Source: Clostridia bacterium (GTDB lineage Bacteria; Bacillota; Clostridia; Christensenellales; UBA1242). Taken from it: a stretch of DNA of 6,468 bases. The position numbers were made by a program, and so were the translations under genes. The stretch covers positions 1 to 6,468 of the forward strand of contig JAGART010000096.1 in the NCBI GenBank assembly GCA_017622115.1, read 5' to 3'. Within the stretch, counting starts at the first letter, position 1; each line of letters begins with the position of its first letter. Positions 1 through 4,889 of this stretch are shown here, one piece after another. The notes under the pieces were generated by a model, which saw nothing but the letters and a program-made list of their open reading frames with translations, did not search any database and was not told the DNA's origin.

Positions 1-1
1 A

Positions 2-871
2 TCTAAAACTAAATTTATATTAACTACTGGCGGTACTATTAAAAGTGCAAGATTTGCTCTTTCTCAAATAAATAAAGCATTAAATCTTAATGAAAATAAT
101 CAAATCAAAGCCTATATGTGCACAAATTGCGGTGCTGAAATTTTTAATCCAGATGGTAAGTTGGTTTATAGCACTGCATTGTCTTTGGCGCAATCTTATG
201 CACTAATCAATACTGTAAGATTGAAAGATAAAGGTTCAGTTATTGTTTATGTTGCAAATGATGTATATTATATCGAAGACCAAAGTGATTTAAAATTAAG
301 TAATCAAGCAAGATTTATTAAAAATGACTTTTTAATGTGGATGTACAAAAAGAAAGAGGGCAAAGCAAAGAAGGGTGATGCTGGTTTGGATTTTGGTCAA
401 ACAAAAAAATTAAACTATTTTAAAGATATAAAAACTTTTGTTAAAGAAAATGGTAAGATTTCAAGTATTATGGTTGCACCTACTTGTAGTTCTAAAGACA
501 AAAAACAAGCAATTTATCAGTCTTTAAAAGAAAACGCTGGTGATTTGTCTGTTTATAGCGGTTTTGCCATTGCTATTCCAGCAAGTACTAAAAAACGTGC
601 TATCGAGTTTGTTTTAAAATCTGAAATTATGAATACAGAATATGTAAATAATATTAAACAAGTTGTTTATTTAGGTGATGGTACAAACGATATTGAAATG
701 TTGCAAACTGCTAATGTTAGTGTTGCACGTGGAGAAAAAGCAAAGGAAAAAGCAAAAGCAGTTGCAAAATTTAAACTTAATAGTTTGGAACAATTCTCTA
801 AAAATTTATATAGTGGAAGATATGACTTTCAAATCTATCAAAAATCAACTGTAAATCAAATGAAAAAATAA
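2..871 (+). CDS. HAD-superfamily hydrolase, Cof-type (5' end missing)
   Basis: The reading frame is open from the left edge to TAA at 869-871, giving about 289 visible residues; the start and some 30 residues before it lie outside. Cof-type HAD proteins are cytosolic, Mg-dependent phosphatases acting on sugar phosphates or nucleotide-like metabolites. Motif II is seen as ILTTGG (usual form ILATGR; the nucleophile-partner Thr is at 26-28). The TNCGAEIFNPDGKLVY segment matches the 'NGA..Y...G' start of the C2 cap domain. A Lys in STKKRAIEFV is the likely motif III, and motif IV is a clear LGDGTNDIEML (674-691 encodes GDGTND). Motif I (DxDGT) cannot be checked because it is upstream. After motif IV the usual 'gVAMgNA' is degenerate (VSVARGEKAKEKAKAV). 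The gene is more A/T-rich than the ribosomal genes and is separated from them by its own terminator, so it is probably an unrelated neighbour. The substrate cannot be told. Confidence 0.85.
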   Translation, partial: SKTKFILTTGGTIKSARFALSQINKALNLNENNQIKAYMCTNCGAEIFNPDGKLVYSTALSLAQSYALINTVRLKDKGSVIVYVANDVYYIEDQSDLKLSNQARFIKNDFLMWMYKKKEGKAKKGDAGLDFGQTKKLNYFKDIKTFVKENGKISSIMVAPTCSSKDKKQAIYQSLKENAGDLSVYSGFAIAIPASTKKRAIEFVLKSEIMNTEYVNNIKQVVYLGDGTNDIEMLQTANVSVARGEKAKEKAKAVAKFKLNSLEQFSKNLYSGRYDFQIYQKSTVNQMKK

Positions 872-900
872 AAAAGCCTAAAAAGAGGCTTTTTTATTTT
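871..900 (+). terminator. Intrinsic terminator of the HAD gene
   Basis: A nine-base perfect stem AAAAAGCCT (871-879) pairs with AGGCTTTTT (886-894) around the six-base loop AAAAAG. The T-rich run continues to 900. The stem begins on the last base of the stop codon. It should insulate the HAD transcript from the ribosomal operon. The symmetric A/T flanks mean it could also work on the other strand. Confidence 0.9.
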
Positions 901-919
901 TTATTAGCACTTTATGTAA

Positions 920-988
920 CAAAAATTAATATTTTCAATAAAAATTTTATAAATATCTCTTGACAAGATTCGCAAATTGGTATATACT
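920..988 (+). promoter_or_regulatory. Promoter P1 with UP-like A/T tract
   Basis: The -35 box is a perfect TTGACA (960-965) and the -10 box is TATACT (983-988, five of six consensus bases), with the optimal 17-base spacer. Upstream, 920-957 is almost pure A/T with alternating A and T runs, as in UP elements of rRNA and ribosomal-protein promoters. Transcription should begin near 994-996. This is the strongest housekeeping promoter in the window and fits a highly expressed ribosomal operon or a small RNA gene. Start site and strength are inferred. Confidence 0.88.
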
Positions 989-1124
989 CTTTCTACTGTT
1001 AGTCTGGGTAGAAGCTCAAAGTTACCCCAAAATAGCAGACATTTTGAGGACAATTTGGGCAGACAAGTGACGCAAAAGCGTTGCGACCAAGCGGTAAAAT
1101 TTATTTTTATTTTTTTGACTTTCA

Positions 1125-1165
1125 GTACGACACACACGGATGCGTATTCACGTGCGCGTGGGTAC
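1125..1165 (+). other. Imperfect inverted repeat in the leader
   Basis: GTAC (1125-1128) can pair with GTAC (1162-1165). Inside it, CAC (1131-1133) pairs with GTG (1158-1160), and further C-G pairs (1135-1156, 1137-1154) are separated by A.C mismatches. The apical part holds the palindrome CACGTG (1149-1154). The outer GTAC shares bases 1125-1126 with the closing stem of the upstream domain, so the two helices cannot both form completely. This may be part of a switch, or simply a weak hairpin. Confidence 0.35.
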
Positions 1166-1180
1166 ATTATTTAACTTATT

Positions 1181-1217
1181 AGGCTAGAAATTTTTGTTTT
1201 TCGCCTTTTATTGTTTT
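1181..1217 (+). terminator. Probable intrinsic terminator or attenuator before rpsJ
   Basis: AGGC (1181-1184) pairs with GCCT (1203-1206) and, after a two-base TA bulge, GAAA (1187-1190) pairs with TTTC (1199-1202). The loop is eight bases of mostly T. The T-rich run TTTATTGTTTT (1207-1217) follows directly. It would end P1 transcripts about 100 bases before rpsJ unless read-through or antitermination occurs. The stem is modest, so partial termination is as likely as full. No antiterminator strand could be identified confidently. Confidence 0.55.
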
Positions 1218-1222
1218 ATAAT
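1194..1222 (+). promoter_or_regulatory. Promoter P2 for rpsJ
   Basis: A perfect -10 box TATAAT lies at 1217-1222. At the optimal 17-base spacing upstream is TTGTTT (1194-1199), a weak -35 box matching three of six consensus bases. The -35 falls in the loop of the terminator hairpin and the -10 directly follows its T-run, so the two signals overlap. Transcripts would start near 1229 and have a leader of about 88 bases. Tandem promoters are common for ribosomal-protein operons. Confidence 0.6.
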
Positions 1223-1228
1223 AGTCCC

Positions 1229-1275
1229 AAACGGCACGAGAGAAACATAGTGTGGAGAGTGCGGTTTTTACCGTT
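1229..1275 (+). promoter_or_regulatory. Alternative hairpins in the rpsJ-proximal leader
   Basis: AAACGGCAC (1229-1237) pairs with GTGCGGTTT (1259-1267) with a single G.G mismatch, enclosing a purine-rich loop. The same 3' strand can instead form the compact hairpin CGGT-TTTT-ACCG (1262-1273), and AACGG (1230-1234) can pair with CCGTT (1271-1275). The first two cannot coexist. The region lies at the 5' end of any P2 transcript, 30 bases before the ribosome-binding site, and could be a control element. E. coli S10 operons are regulated by L4 binding to the leader, but I see no basis for claiming L4 acts here. Confidence 0.4.
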
Positions 1276-1304
1276 AGCGTATGCTTGGTTTAGTTTATTC
1301 TTTC

Positions 1305-1309
1305 GGAGG
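1305..1309 (+). promoter_or_regulatory. rpsJ ribosome-binding site
   Basis: GGAGG sits seven bases before the ATG at 1317. It decides the start: the in-frame ATG at 1281 has no such site and would add 12 residues not found in S10. Confidence 0.95.
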
Positions 1310-1316
1310 TCGTACA

Positions 1317-1625
1317 ATGAGTACACAAAAAATCAGGGTTAAGTTAAAGTCTTTTGACCACCGCTTAATCGATGAGGCTGCCGCTCGCATTGTTGAAGCA
1401 GCTACAAAGTCTGGATGTAAAATTTCTGGACCAATCCCTTTGCCAACAGACAAAGAGATTATCACTATCCTCAGAGCTACTTTCGCTAAAAAGGATAGCC
1501 GTGAGCAATTTGAATTGCGTACACACAAACGCTTGATTGATATATTTAGCGCAAACAGCAAAACTATGGACATCTTGTCTAAATTAGATTTGCCTGCTGG
1601 CGTTGATATCAATATCAAACTCTAG
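1317..1625 (+). CDS. rpsJ: 30S ribosomal protein S10 (uS10)
   Basis: This 102-residue protein has the usual length for S10, which sits in the head of the 30S subunit and doubles as NusE in NusB-dependent antitermination. Family signatures are seen in order: [16 protein letters not shown] at the N-terminus, SGPIPLPT (38-44), [16 protein letters not shown] (61-76) and the C-terminal [11 protein letters not shown]. The start is fixed by GGAGG seven bases upstream. It ends in TAG and is followed 28 bases later by rplC. The 53-60 loop reads RATFAKKD, whereas Bacillus/Staphylococcus-type S10 reads RA[TV]HKYKD; residues 56-58 are therefore F-A-K instead of H-K-Y. It is the first gene of the operon, so the two promoters and leader structures upstream set expression of all that follows. 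Confidence 0.98.
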   Translation: MSTQKIRVKLKSFDHRLIDEAAARIVEAATKSGCKISGPIPLPTDKEIITILRATFAKKDSREQFELRTHKRLIDIFSANSKTMDILSKLDLPAGVDINIKL

Positions 1626-1653
1626 GCGAACAACTTTTAAGGAGATTTAAGTT

Positions 1654-2283
1654 ATGAACAAAGCAATTTTAGGTAAGAAACTTGGTATGACTCAAGTTTT
1701 CGCTACCAATGGCCTAGTAATCCCTGTAACCGTTGTTGAAGCTGAACCTAACGTAATCGTTCAAATCAAGAACGAAGACAAGGACGGTTACAACGCGATT
1801 GTTGTTGCCTACGGTAGTATCAAAAAAGATTTAGTAAACAAACCACGTGCTGGTACGTTTGCAAAGGCTGGCGTGGAGCCAAAACGTATTTTGCGTGAAT
1901 TCCGCGTAGATTCAATAGAAAGTTATGCTGTTGGACAAGAAATTAAGTGTGACATTTTTGCAGAAGGCGAAAAAGTTGACGTAATCGGTAATAGTCGTGG
2001 TCGTGGATTTACTGGTATTATTAAACGCTGGAATATGCACCACCAAGACAATACTCACGGTGGTAACAAAGTTCACCGTCACCAATCACTCGGTAGTGGT
2101 CCTGGAATAGGTAAAGTATTCAAGGGTAAGAAAATGGCTGGCCGTTATGGTGGTACTCGCACAACTGTCCAAAACCTTGAGGTCGTAAGGGTTGACAGCA
2201 ACAGAAATTTAATTTTGGTTAAAGGCGCAATTCCAGGCCCTCGTAATGGAGTGGTTATGGTGAGAAACGCTATCAAAGCCTAA
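1654..2283 (+). CDS. rplC: 50S ribosomal protein L3 (uL3)
   Basis: L3 binds 23S rRNA early in assembly and sends a loop towards the peptidyl-transferase centre. The 209 residues match the family length. Recognisable parts are AILGKKLGMTQVF at the N-terminus, GRGFTGIIKRWN (115-127), GKVFKGKKMAGRYGG (153-167), TVQNLEVVRVD (171-181) and LVKGAIPGPRNG near the end. AAGGAG (1639-1644) lies nine bases before ATG. The loop between HR (141-142) and GKVFKG is unusual: it reads HQSLGSGPGI where other bacteria have a PGS motif, and it seems one residue shorter than the E. coli loop. The glutamine methylated by PrmB in E. coli is not preserved at the equivalent place, as is usual outside proteobacteria. 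rplD follows after 19 bases. Confidence 0.98.
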   Translation: MNKAILGKKLGMTQVFATNGLVIPVTVVEAEPNVIVQIKNEDKDGYNAIVVAYGSIKKDLVNKPRAGTFAKAGVEPKRILREFRVDSIESYAVGQEIKCDIFAEGEKVDVIGNSRGRGFTGIIKRWNMHHQDNTHGGNKVHRHQSLGSGPGIGKVFKGKKMAGRYGGTRTTVQNLEVVRVDSNRNLILVKGAIPGPRNGVVMVRNAIKA

Positions 2284-2302
2284 GTATTAAGGAGAAATTA
2301 CA

Positions 2303-2929
2303 ATGCCTACAACAAAAGTTTATAATTTGCAAGCAGTTGAAGTTGGTAACGTAAAGTTAGATGATGCTGTGTTCGGTGCTGAATACAACGAATCTCTAAT
2401 CCATCAGGTTGTGGTAGCTTACCTCAACAACCAACGCCAAGGTACTAAAGCAAATCTTAGCCGTAGCGAAGTTCGTGGTCGTGCTAAAAAACCTTGGAGA
2501 CAAAAAGGAACAGGTCACGCTCGTCAAGGTAGTAGACGTGGTCCTCAATGGACTAAAGGTGGTCTTGCATTCGCTCTTAAACCACGTGACTTTAGTCAAA
2601 AAGTAAACAAAACAGCTAAAAGAGTTGCTTTCTGTAGTGCAATCAGTCAAAAGATTGCTAAAAATGATGTTTTTGTAGTTGAAAACTTTGAACTCAAAGA
2701 CCACAAAACAAAAACTATGAAAGCAGTTCTTGATGCATTCAAATTTGACAAGTCAGTACTCGTTGTACTCGACCAACCAAATGAAAACGTTATGATGGCT
2801 AGTGGTAACCTTAACAAAGTTTTGGTTGAAAACTTTAGCTTAATCAACGTTTATCAAATCGTTTGTGCCGATAAGATTCTTATCACTAAACAAGCAATCA
2901 AATCTATAGAGGAGGCTTATACTGAATAA
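2303..2929 (+). CDS. rplD: 50S ribosomal protein L4 (uL4)
   Basis: L4 is a 50S assembly protein with a globular surface domain and a long extension that lines the peptide exit tunnel. In E. coli it also represses its own operon. The 208 residues are of normal length. The tunnel extension is clear: RGRAKKPWRQKGTGHARQG (58-76), PQWTKGG (81-87), then LKPRDFSQKVNK (92-103). GTGHARQG with His is the form I associate with clostridial L4. The stretch GGLAFALKPRD has Leu where most bacteria have Pro (F[GA]PKPRD), a small deviation. The globular C-terminal part (121-208) shows the VFVVENFEL and ILITKQAIKSIEE segments. AAGGAG lies eight bases before ATG. Its TAA overlaps the rplW ATG (TAATG), suggesting coupled translation. 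Confidence 0.98.
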   Translation: MPTTKVYNLQAVEVGNVKLDDAVFGAEYNESLIHQVVVAYLNNQRQGTKANLSRSEVRGRAKKPWRQKGTGHARQGSRRGPQWTKGGLAFALKPRDFSQKVNKTAKRVAFCSAISQKIAKNDVFVVENFELKDHKTKTMKAVLDAFKFDKSVLVVLDQPNENVMMASGNLNKVLVENFSLINVYQIVCADKILITKQAIKSIEEAYTE

Positions 2930-3222
2930 TGGAAGCAACTAAAGTTATTATTAAACCGCTTATGTCAGAAAAAAGTTATGCCGATATAGCTAAAAAGAGA
3001 TACTGGTTTGTGGTAGACAAAGCGGCTACAAAATCTCAAATTAAAAATGCTGTGGAAGAAATGTTTGGAGTTAGCGTTGACTCTGTAAACACTAGCATTA
3101 CATCACAAAAACCTAAAAAGAGACATGGAAGAACTGTGGGACACACTTCATCTCACAAAAAGGCTATTGTTGTGCTTAAAGCAGACAGTAAACCAATCGC
3201 ATTCTTCGAAAGTCTATCTTAA
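2929..3222 (+). CDS. rplW: 50S ribosomal protein L23 (uL23)
   Basis: L23 sits at the exit of the peptide tunnel and is the docking site for trigger factor and SRP. The 97 residues are of normal length. VIIKPLMSEKSYADI at the N-terminus contains the conserved SEK; Glu14 corresponds to the trigger-factor-contact Glu18 of E. coli. YWFVVDKAATKSQIKNAVEEMFGV is the core, and RHGRTVGHTSSHKKAIVVLK (70-89) is the family's basic loop and final strand. The start overlaps the rplD stop by one base. Its ribosome-binding site AGAGGAGG (2908-2915) is inside rplD, with a rather long 13-base spacing, which fits reinitiation by ribosomes finishing rplD. Confidence 0.98.
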   Translation: MEATKVIIKPLMSEKSYADIAKKRYWFVVDKAATKSQIKNAVEEMFGVSVDSVNTSITSQKPKKRHGRTVGHTSSHKKAIVVLKADSKPIAFFESLS

Positions 3223-3240
3223 TCTCGGGAGGTAAATTAA

Positions 3241-4068
3241 ATGTCAGTTAAAAGATTTAGACCTACTACACCTACATTGCGTGGTACAGTTCGTCCAACA
3301 TTCGAAGAGATTACTACAAATACTCCTGAGAAGAGCTTGCTCGAACCATTGAAAAAACACGCTGGCCGTAATATGTATGGTCGCATCACCGTTCGTCATC
3401 AAGGTGGCGGTACAAAACGCAAATACCGTGTAATTGATTTCAAAAGAAACAAAGATGACATTCCTGCTACTGTTAAGACAATTGAGTACGACCCAAACCG
3501 TAGTGCTTATATTGCTCTTTTGCAATACGCAGATGGCGAAAAACGCTACATTTTAGCTCCACTCGGCCTTACAGTTGGTCAAGTTGTTACTAGTGGTGCT
3601 AAAAGTGAAATTAAAGTTGGTAACGCTATGGCAATGGCTGATATGCCTGTTGGTACTGTTATCCACAATATCGAAATGCAACCTGGTAAGGGTGGACAAA
3701 TGGCACGTAGTGCTGGTGAATCTGCTCGTTTGGTAGCAAAAGAAGGAACAAGAGCTACACTCAAACTTCCTAGCGGCGAAATGCGTATGGTTTCTGCAAA
3801 ATGCCGTGCAACAATCGGTCAAGTTTCAAACGTTGACCACGAGTTGGTTAAATGGGGTAAAGCTGGTAATACACGTTACCGTGGTATCCGTCCAACTGTT
3901 CGTGGTAGTGTTATGAACCCAGTAGACCACCCTCACGGTGGTGGTGAATCTAAGGCTCCAATCGGTTTGCCTGGTCCACGTACACCTTGGGGTAAACCTG
4001 CTCTTGGTAAGAAAACACGTAATAAACGTAAACCAAGTACCAAGATGATTTTAAAAAGAGTTAATTAG
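3241..4068 (+). CDS. rplB: 50S ribosomal protein L2 (uL2)
   Basis: L2 is among the largest and most conserved ribosomal proteins. It is needed for subunit joining and for the peptidyl-transferase centre. The 275 residues match the family. Landmarks are [14 protein letters not shown] at the start, [29 protein letters not shown] (32-60), [24 protein letters not shown] (81-104), [12 protein letters not shown] (148-159) and, at the catalytic-centre end, [16 protein letters not shown] (221-236). The last contains the invariant histidines (230 and 232 here, around E. coli His229). The C-terminal [17 protein letters not shown] is basic, as usual. GGGAGG (3227-3232) is eight bases before ATG. The gene ends in TAG, and that stop is part of the next gene's ribosome-binding site. 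Confidence 0.99.
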   Translation: MSVKRFRPTTPTLRGTVRPTFEEITTNTPEKSLLEPLKKHAGRNMYGRITVRHQGGGTKRKYRVIDFKRNKDDIPATVKTIEYDPNRSAYIALLQYADGEKRYILAPLGLTVGQVVTSGAKSEIKVGNAMAMADMPVGTVIHNIEMQPGKGGQMARSAGESARLVAKEGTRATLKLPSGEMRMVSAKCRATIGQVSNVDHELVKWGKAGNTRYRGIRPTVRGSVMNPVDHPHGGGESKAPIGLPGPRTPWGKPALGKKTRNKRKPSTKMILKRVN

Positions 4069-4080
4069 GAGTAAAGCATT

Positions 4081-4359
4081 ATGAGTAGAAGTTTAAAGAA
4101 AATGCCGTATGTTGAAAAGCGTTTGATGGCTCGTGTGCAAGAACTCAACGCCAAAAATGAGAAGAAACCTCTCAAAACTTGGTCAAGAGCTAGCACAATT
4201 TACCCAGACTTCGTAGGACATACAATCGCTGTTCACAACGGTCGTAAGCACATTCCGGTTTACTGCTCTGCAGAAATGGTAGGCCACAAACTCGGTGAGT
4301 TTGCTCCGACTAGAACATTTAAAGGTCACAGTGGCTCTAAAGTCGCTGGTAAGAAATAA
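4081..4359 (+). CDS. rpsS: 30S ribosomal protein S19 (uS19)
   Basis: S19 lies in the 30S head, forms a complex with S13 and touches the 50S through bridge contacts. The 92 residues are the usual length. [16 protein letters not shown] (the Gly of the common SLKKGP is Met here), [30 protein letters not shown] (33-62) and [18 protein letters not shown] (67-84) are diagnostic. A basic SGSKVAGKK tail ends the protein. AGGAG (4067-4071) overlaps the rplB stop codon, leaving a 12-base gap between genes, so ribosomes leaving rplB are well placed to start rpsS. Confidence 0.98.
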   Translation: MSRSLKKMPYVEKRLMARVQELNAKNEKKPLKTWSRASTIYPDFVGHTIAVHNGRKHIPVYCSAEMVGHKLGEFAPTRTFKGHSGSKVAGKK

Positions 4360-4375
4360 TTGAGAGGTAAAATTT

Positions 4376-4888
4376 ATGGCAAAGAGAATGAAAGAAAAAG
4401 CACTTGCTCGTAAAGAAAATGCTGACAGACGTCCTCAAGCAACTGCTAAATACGTCCGTATTAGCCCAAGCAAAGTCAAAATTGTCCTCGACATTATTCG
4501 TGGCAAAGACTACAATGAAGCTATGGCAATCTTACAAGGCACTCCAAAAGCTGCTAGCGAAATTTTAGTAAAAATCTTGGCTAGTGCAGGTGCAAATGCA
4601 GAAAACAATTTAAATATGAGTAAGTCAGACCTTTACGTTGCTGAATGTTACGCAAATTCAGGTCCTACTTACAAACGTTGGTGGCCTCGTTCTCACGGTA
4701 GTGCAGACACTATCTTGAAACGCACAAGTCACATCACTATTATTCTTGACGAAAGAGCTAACCCTGTTGTGGCTAGACCTGTTAAGAAAGCTGAAGTTTC
4801 TACATCAGTTGATGTAAATGCTGAAGCAAAAGAAGAAGTTAAAGCAGAAGCTGCTGCTTCAAAATCAGTAGAAGGAGGCGAGAAGTAA
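4376..4888 (+). CDS. rplV: 50S ribosomal protein L22 (uL22), extended at both ends
   Basis: L22 reaches from the tunnel exit surface into the tunnel through a long beta-hairpin. The core is unmistakable: AKYVRISPSKVKIVLDIIRGK (24-44), SAGANAENN (70-78), LYVAECYANSGPTYKR (86-101) and LKRTSHITIILDE (114-126). At 170 residues it is about 60 longer than the common 110. About 20 charged residues (MAKRMKEKALARKENADRRP) precede the core; similar N-extensions occur in some Clostridia. About 40 residues rich in Ala, Glu, Lys and Val follow it. The hairpin tip reads YKRWWPRSHGSAD (99-111), with Trp102-Trp103 where E. coli has Ile-Met and many Gram-positives Phe-Arg. The ribosome-binding site GAGAGG (4362-4367) is modest but well spaced for the first ATG. 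The tail's end carries the rpsC ribosome-binding site, and one base separates the two genes. Confidence 0.97.
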   Translation: MAKRMKEKALARKENADRRPQATAKYVRISPSKVKIVLDIIRGKDYNEAMAILQGTPKAASEILVKILASAGANAENNLNMSKSDLYVAECYANSGPTYKRWWPRSHGSADTILKRTSHITIILDERANPVVARPVKKAEVSTSVDVNAEAKEEVKAEAAASKSVEGGEK

Positions 4889-4889
4889 T

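Larger units (their letters stand above)
995..1217 (+). ncRNA. Candidate structured leader RNA or small RNA (unknown family)
   Basis: Starting at the predicted P1 start, the first ten bases ACTGTTAGTC (995-1004) can pair with GACTTTCAGT (1117-1126): two 4-bp helices around a UU/UU internal loop, closing a ~130-base domain. Candidate helices inside are GGGTAG/TTACCC (1006-1011/1022-1027), CAAAAT/ATTTTG (1028-1033/1041-1046), TTTGG/CCAAG (1054-1058/1087-1091) and, within it, GTGACGC/GCGTTGC (1067-1073/1078-1084) with an AAAA loop. Competing pairings exist: CCCAAA/TTTGGG (1026-1031/1054-1059) and TTACC/GGTAA (1022-1026/1093-1097). GCAGACA occurs twice (1035-1041, 1059-1065). A U-rich single strand (1100-1116) precedes the closing strand. 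An imperfect hairpin (1125-1165) and the terminator (1181-1217) follow. It could be an attenuating leader of the S10 operon or a free ~215-base RNA. I saw no T-box, SRP or other known signature. The pairings were found by eye, without energies or covariation. Confidence 0.5.
872..1316. other. 445-base non-coding regulatory region before rpsJ
   Basis: No convincing protein gene lies here. From left to right it holds the tail of the HAD terminator, an A/T-rich stretch (about 903-958), promoter P1 (960-988), a structured leader with several potential helices (995-1165), a terminator-like hairpin (1181-1217), promoter P2 (1194-1222), a short leader with two alternative hairpins (1229-1275), and the rpsJ ribosome-binding site (1305-1309). 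About 1020-1095 and 1125-1165 are clearly richer in G+C than the surroundings, as expected of structured RNA in an A/T-rich genome. Confidence 0.8.

Noticed and set aside
990..1014. Inverted repeat TTTCTACT/GGTAGAAG at the P1 start as an RNA hairpin
   Set aside because: Its left arm lies mostly upstream of the predicted first base, so it would not be transcribed whole. It might be an operator, but 6 perfect pairs plus wobbles around 9 bases is weak evidence.
1096..1117. T-rich run as a terminator
   Set aside because: No stable hairpin ends directly before it; the nearest stem (1067-1084) is more than ten bases away and the run is broken by A.
1115..1143. TTGACT (1115-1120) as a third -35 box
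   Set aside because: No -10-like hexamer lies 16 to 18 bases downstream; the bases there are G+C-rich. GACT is better explained as the closing strand of the leader domain.
904..1167. Open frame of 87 codons on the - strand
   Set aside because: No ribosome-binding site before its ATG, no recognisable domain, and it runs opposite to two promoters and a terminator. Its openness is explained by the RNA-like leader.
977..1174. Open frame of 65 codons on the + strand
   Set aside because: It starts with a TTG inside promoter P1, upstream of the transcript start, has no ribosome-binding site, and its composition follows the structured leader rather than a protein.
995..1217. Known RNA families (T-box, SRP RNA, 6S RNA)
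   Set aside because: No T-box TGGNACC-type sequence, no GGAAG-type SRP apical loop, and no single long rod with central bubble as in 6S. Left as an unknown family.
1281..1316. Upstream in-frame ATG that would add 12 residues to S10
   Set aside because: No ribosome-binding site precedes it, the added residues are foreign to S10, and the GGAGG at 1305-1309 is ideally placed for the ATG at 1317.
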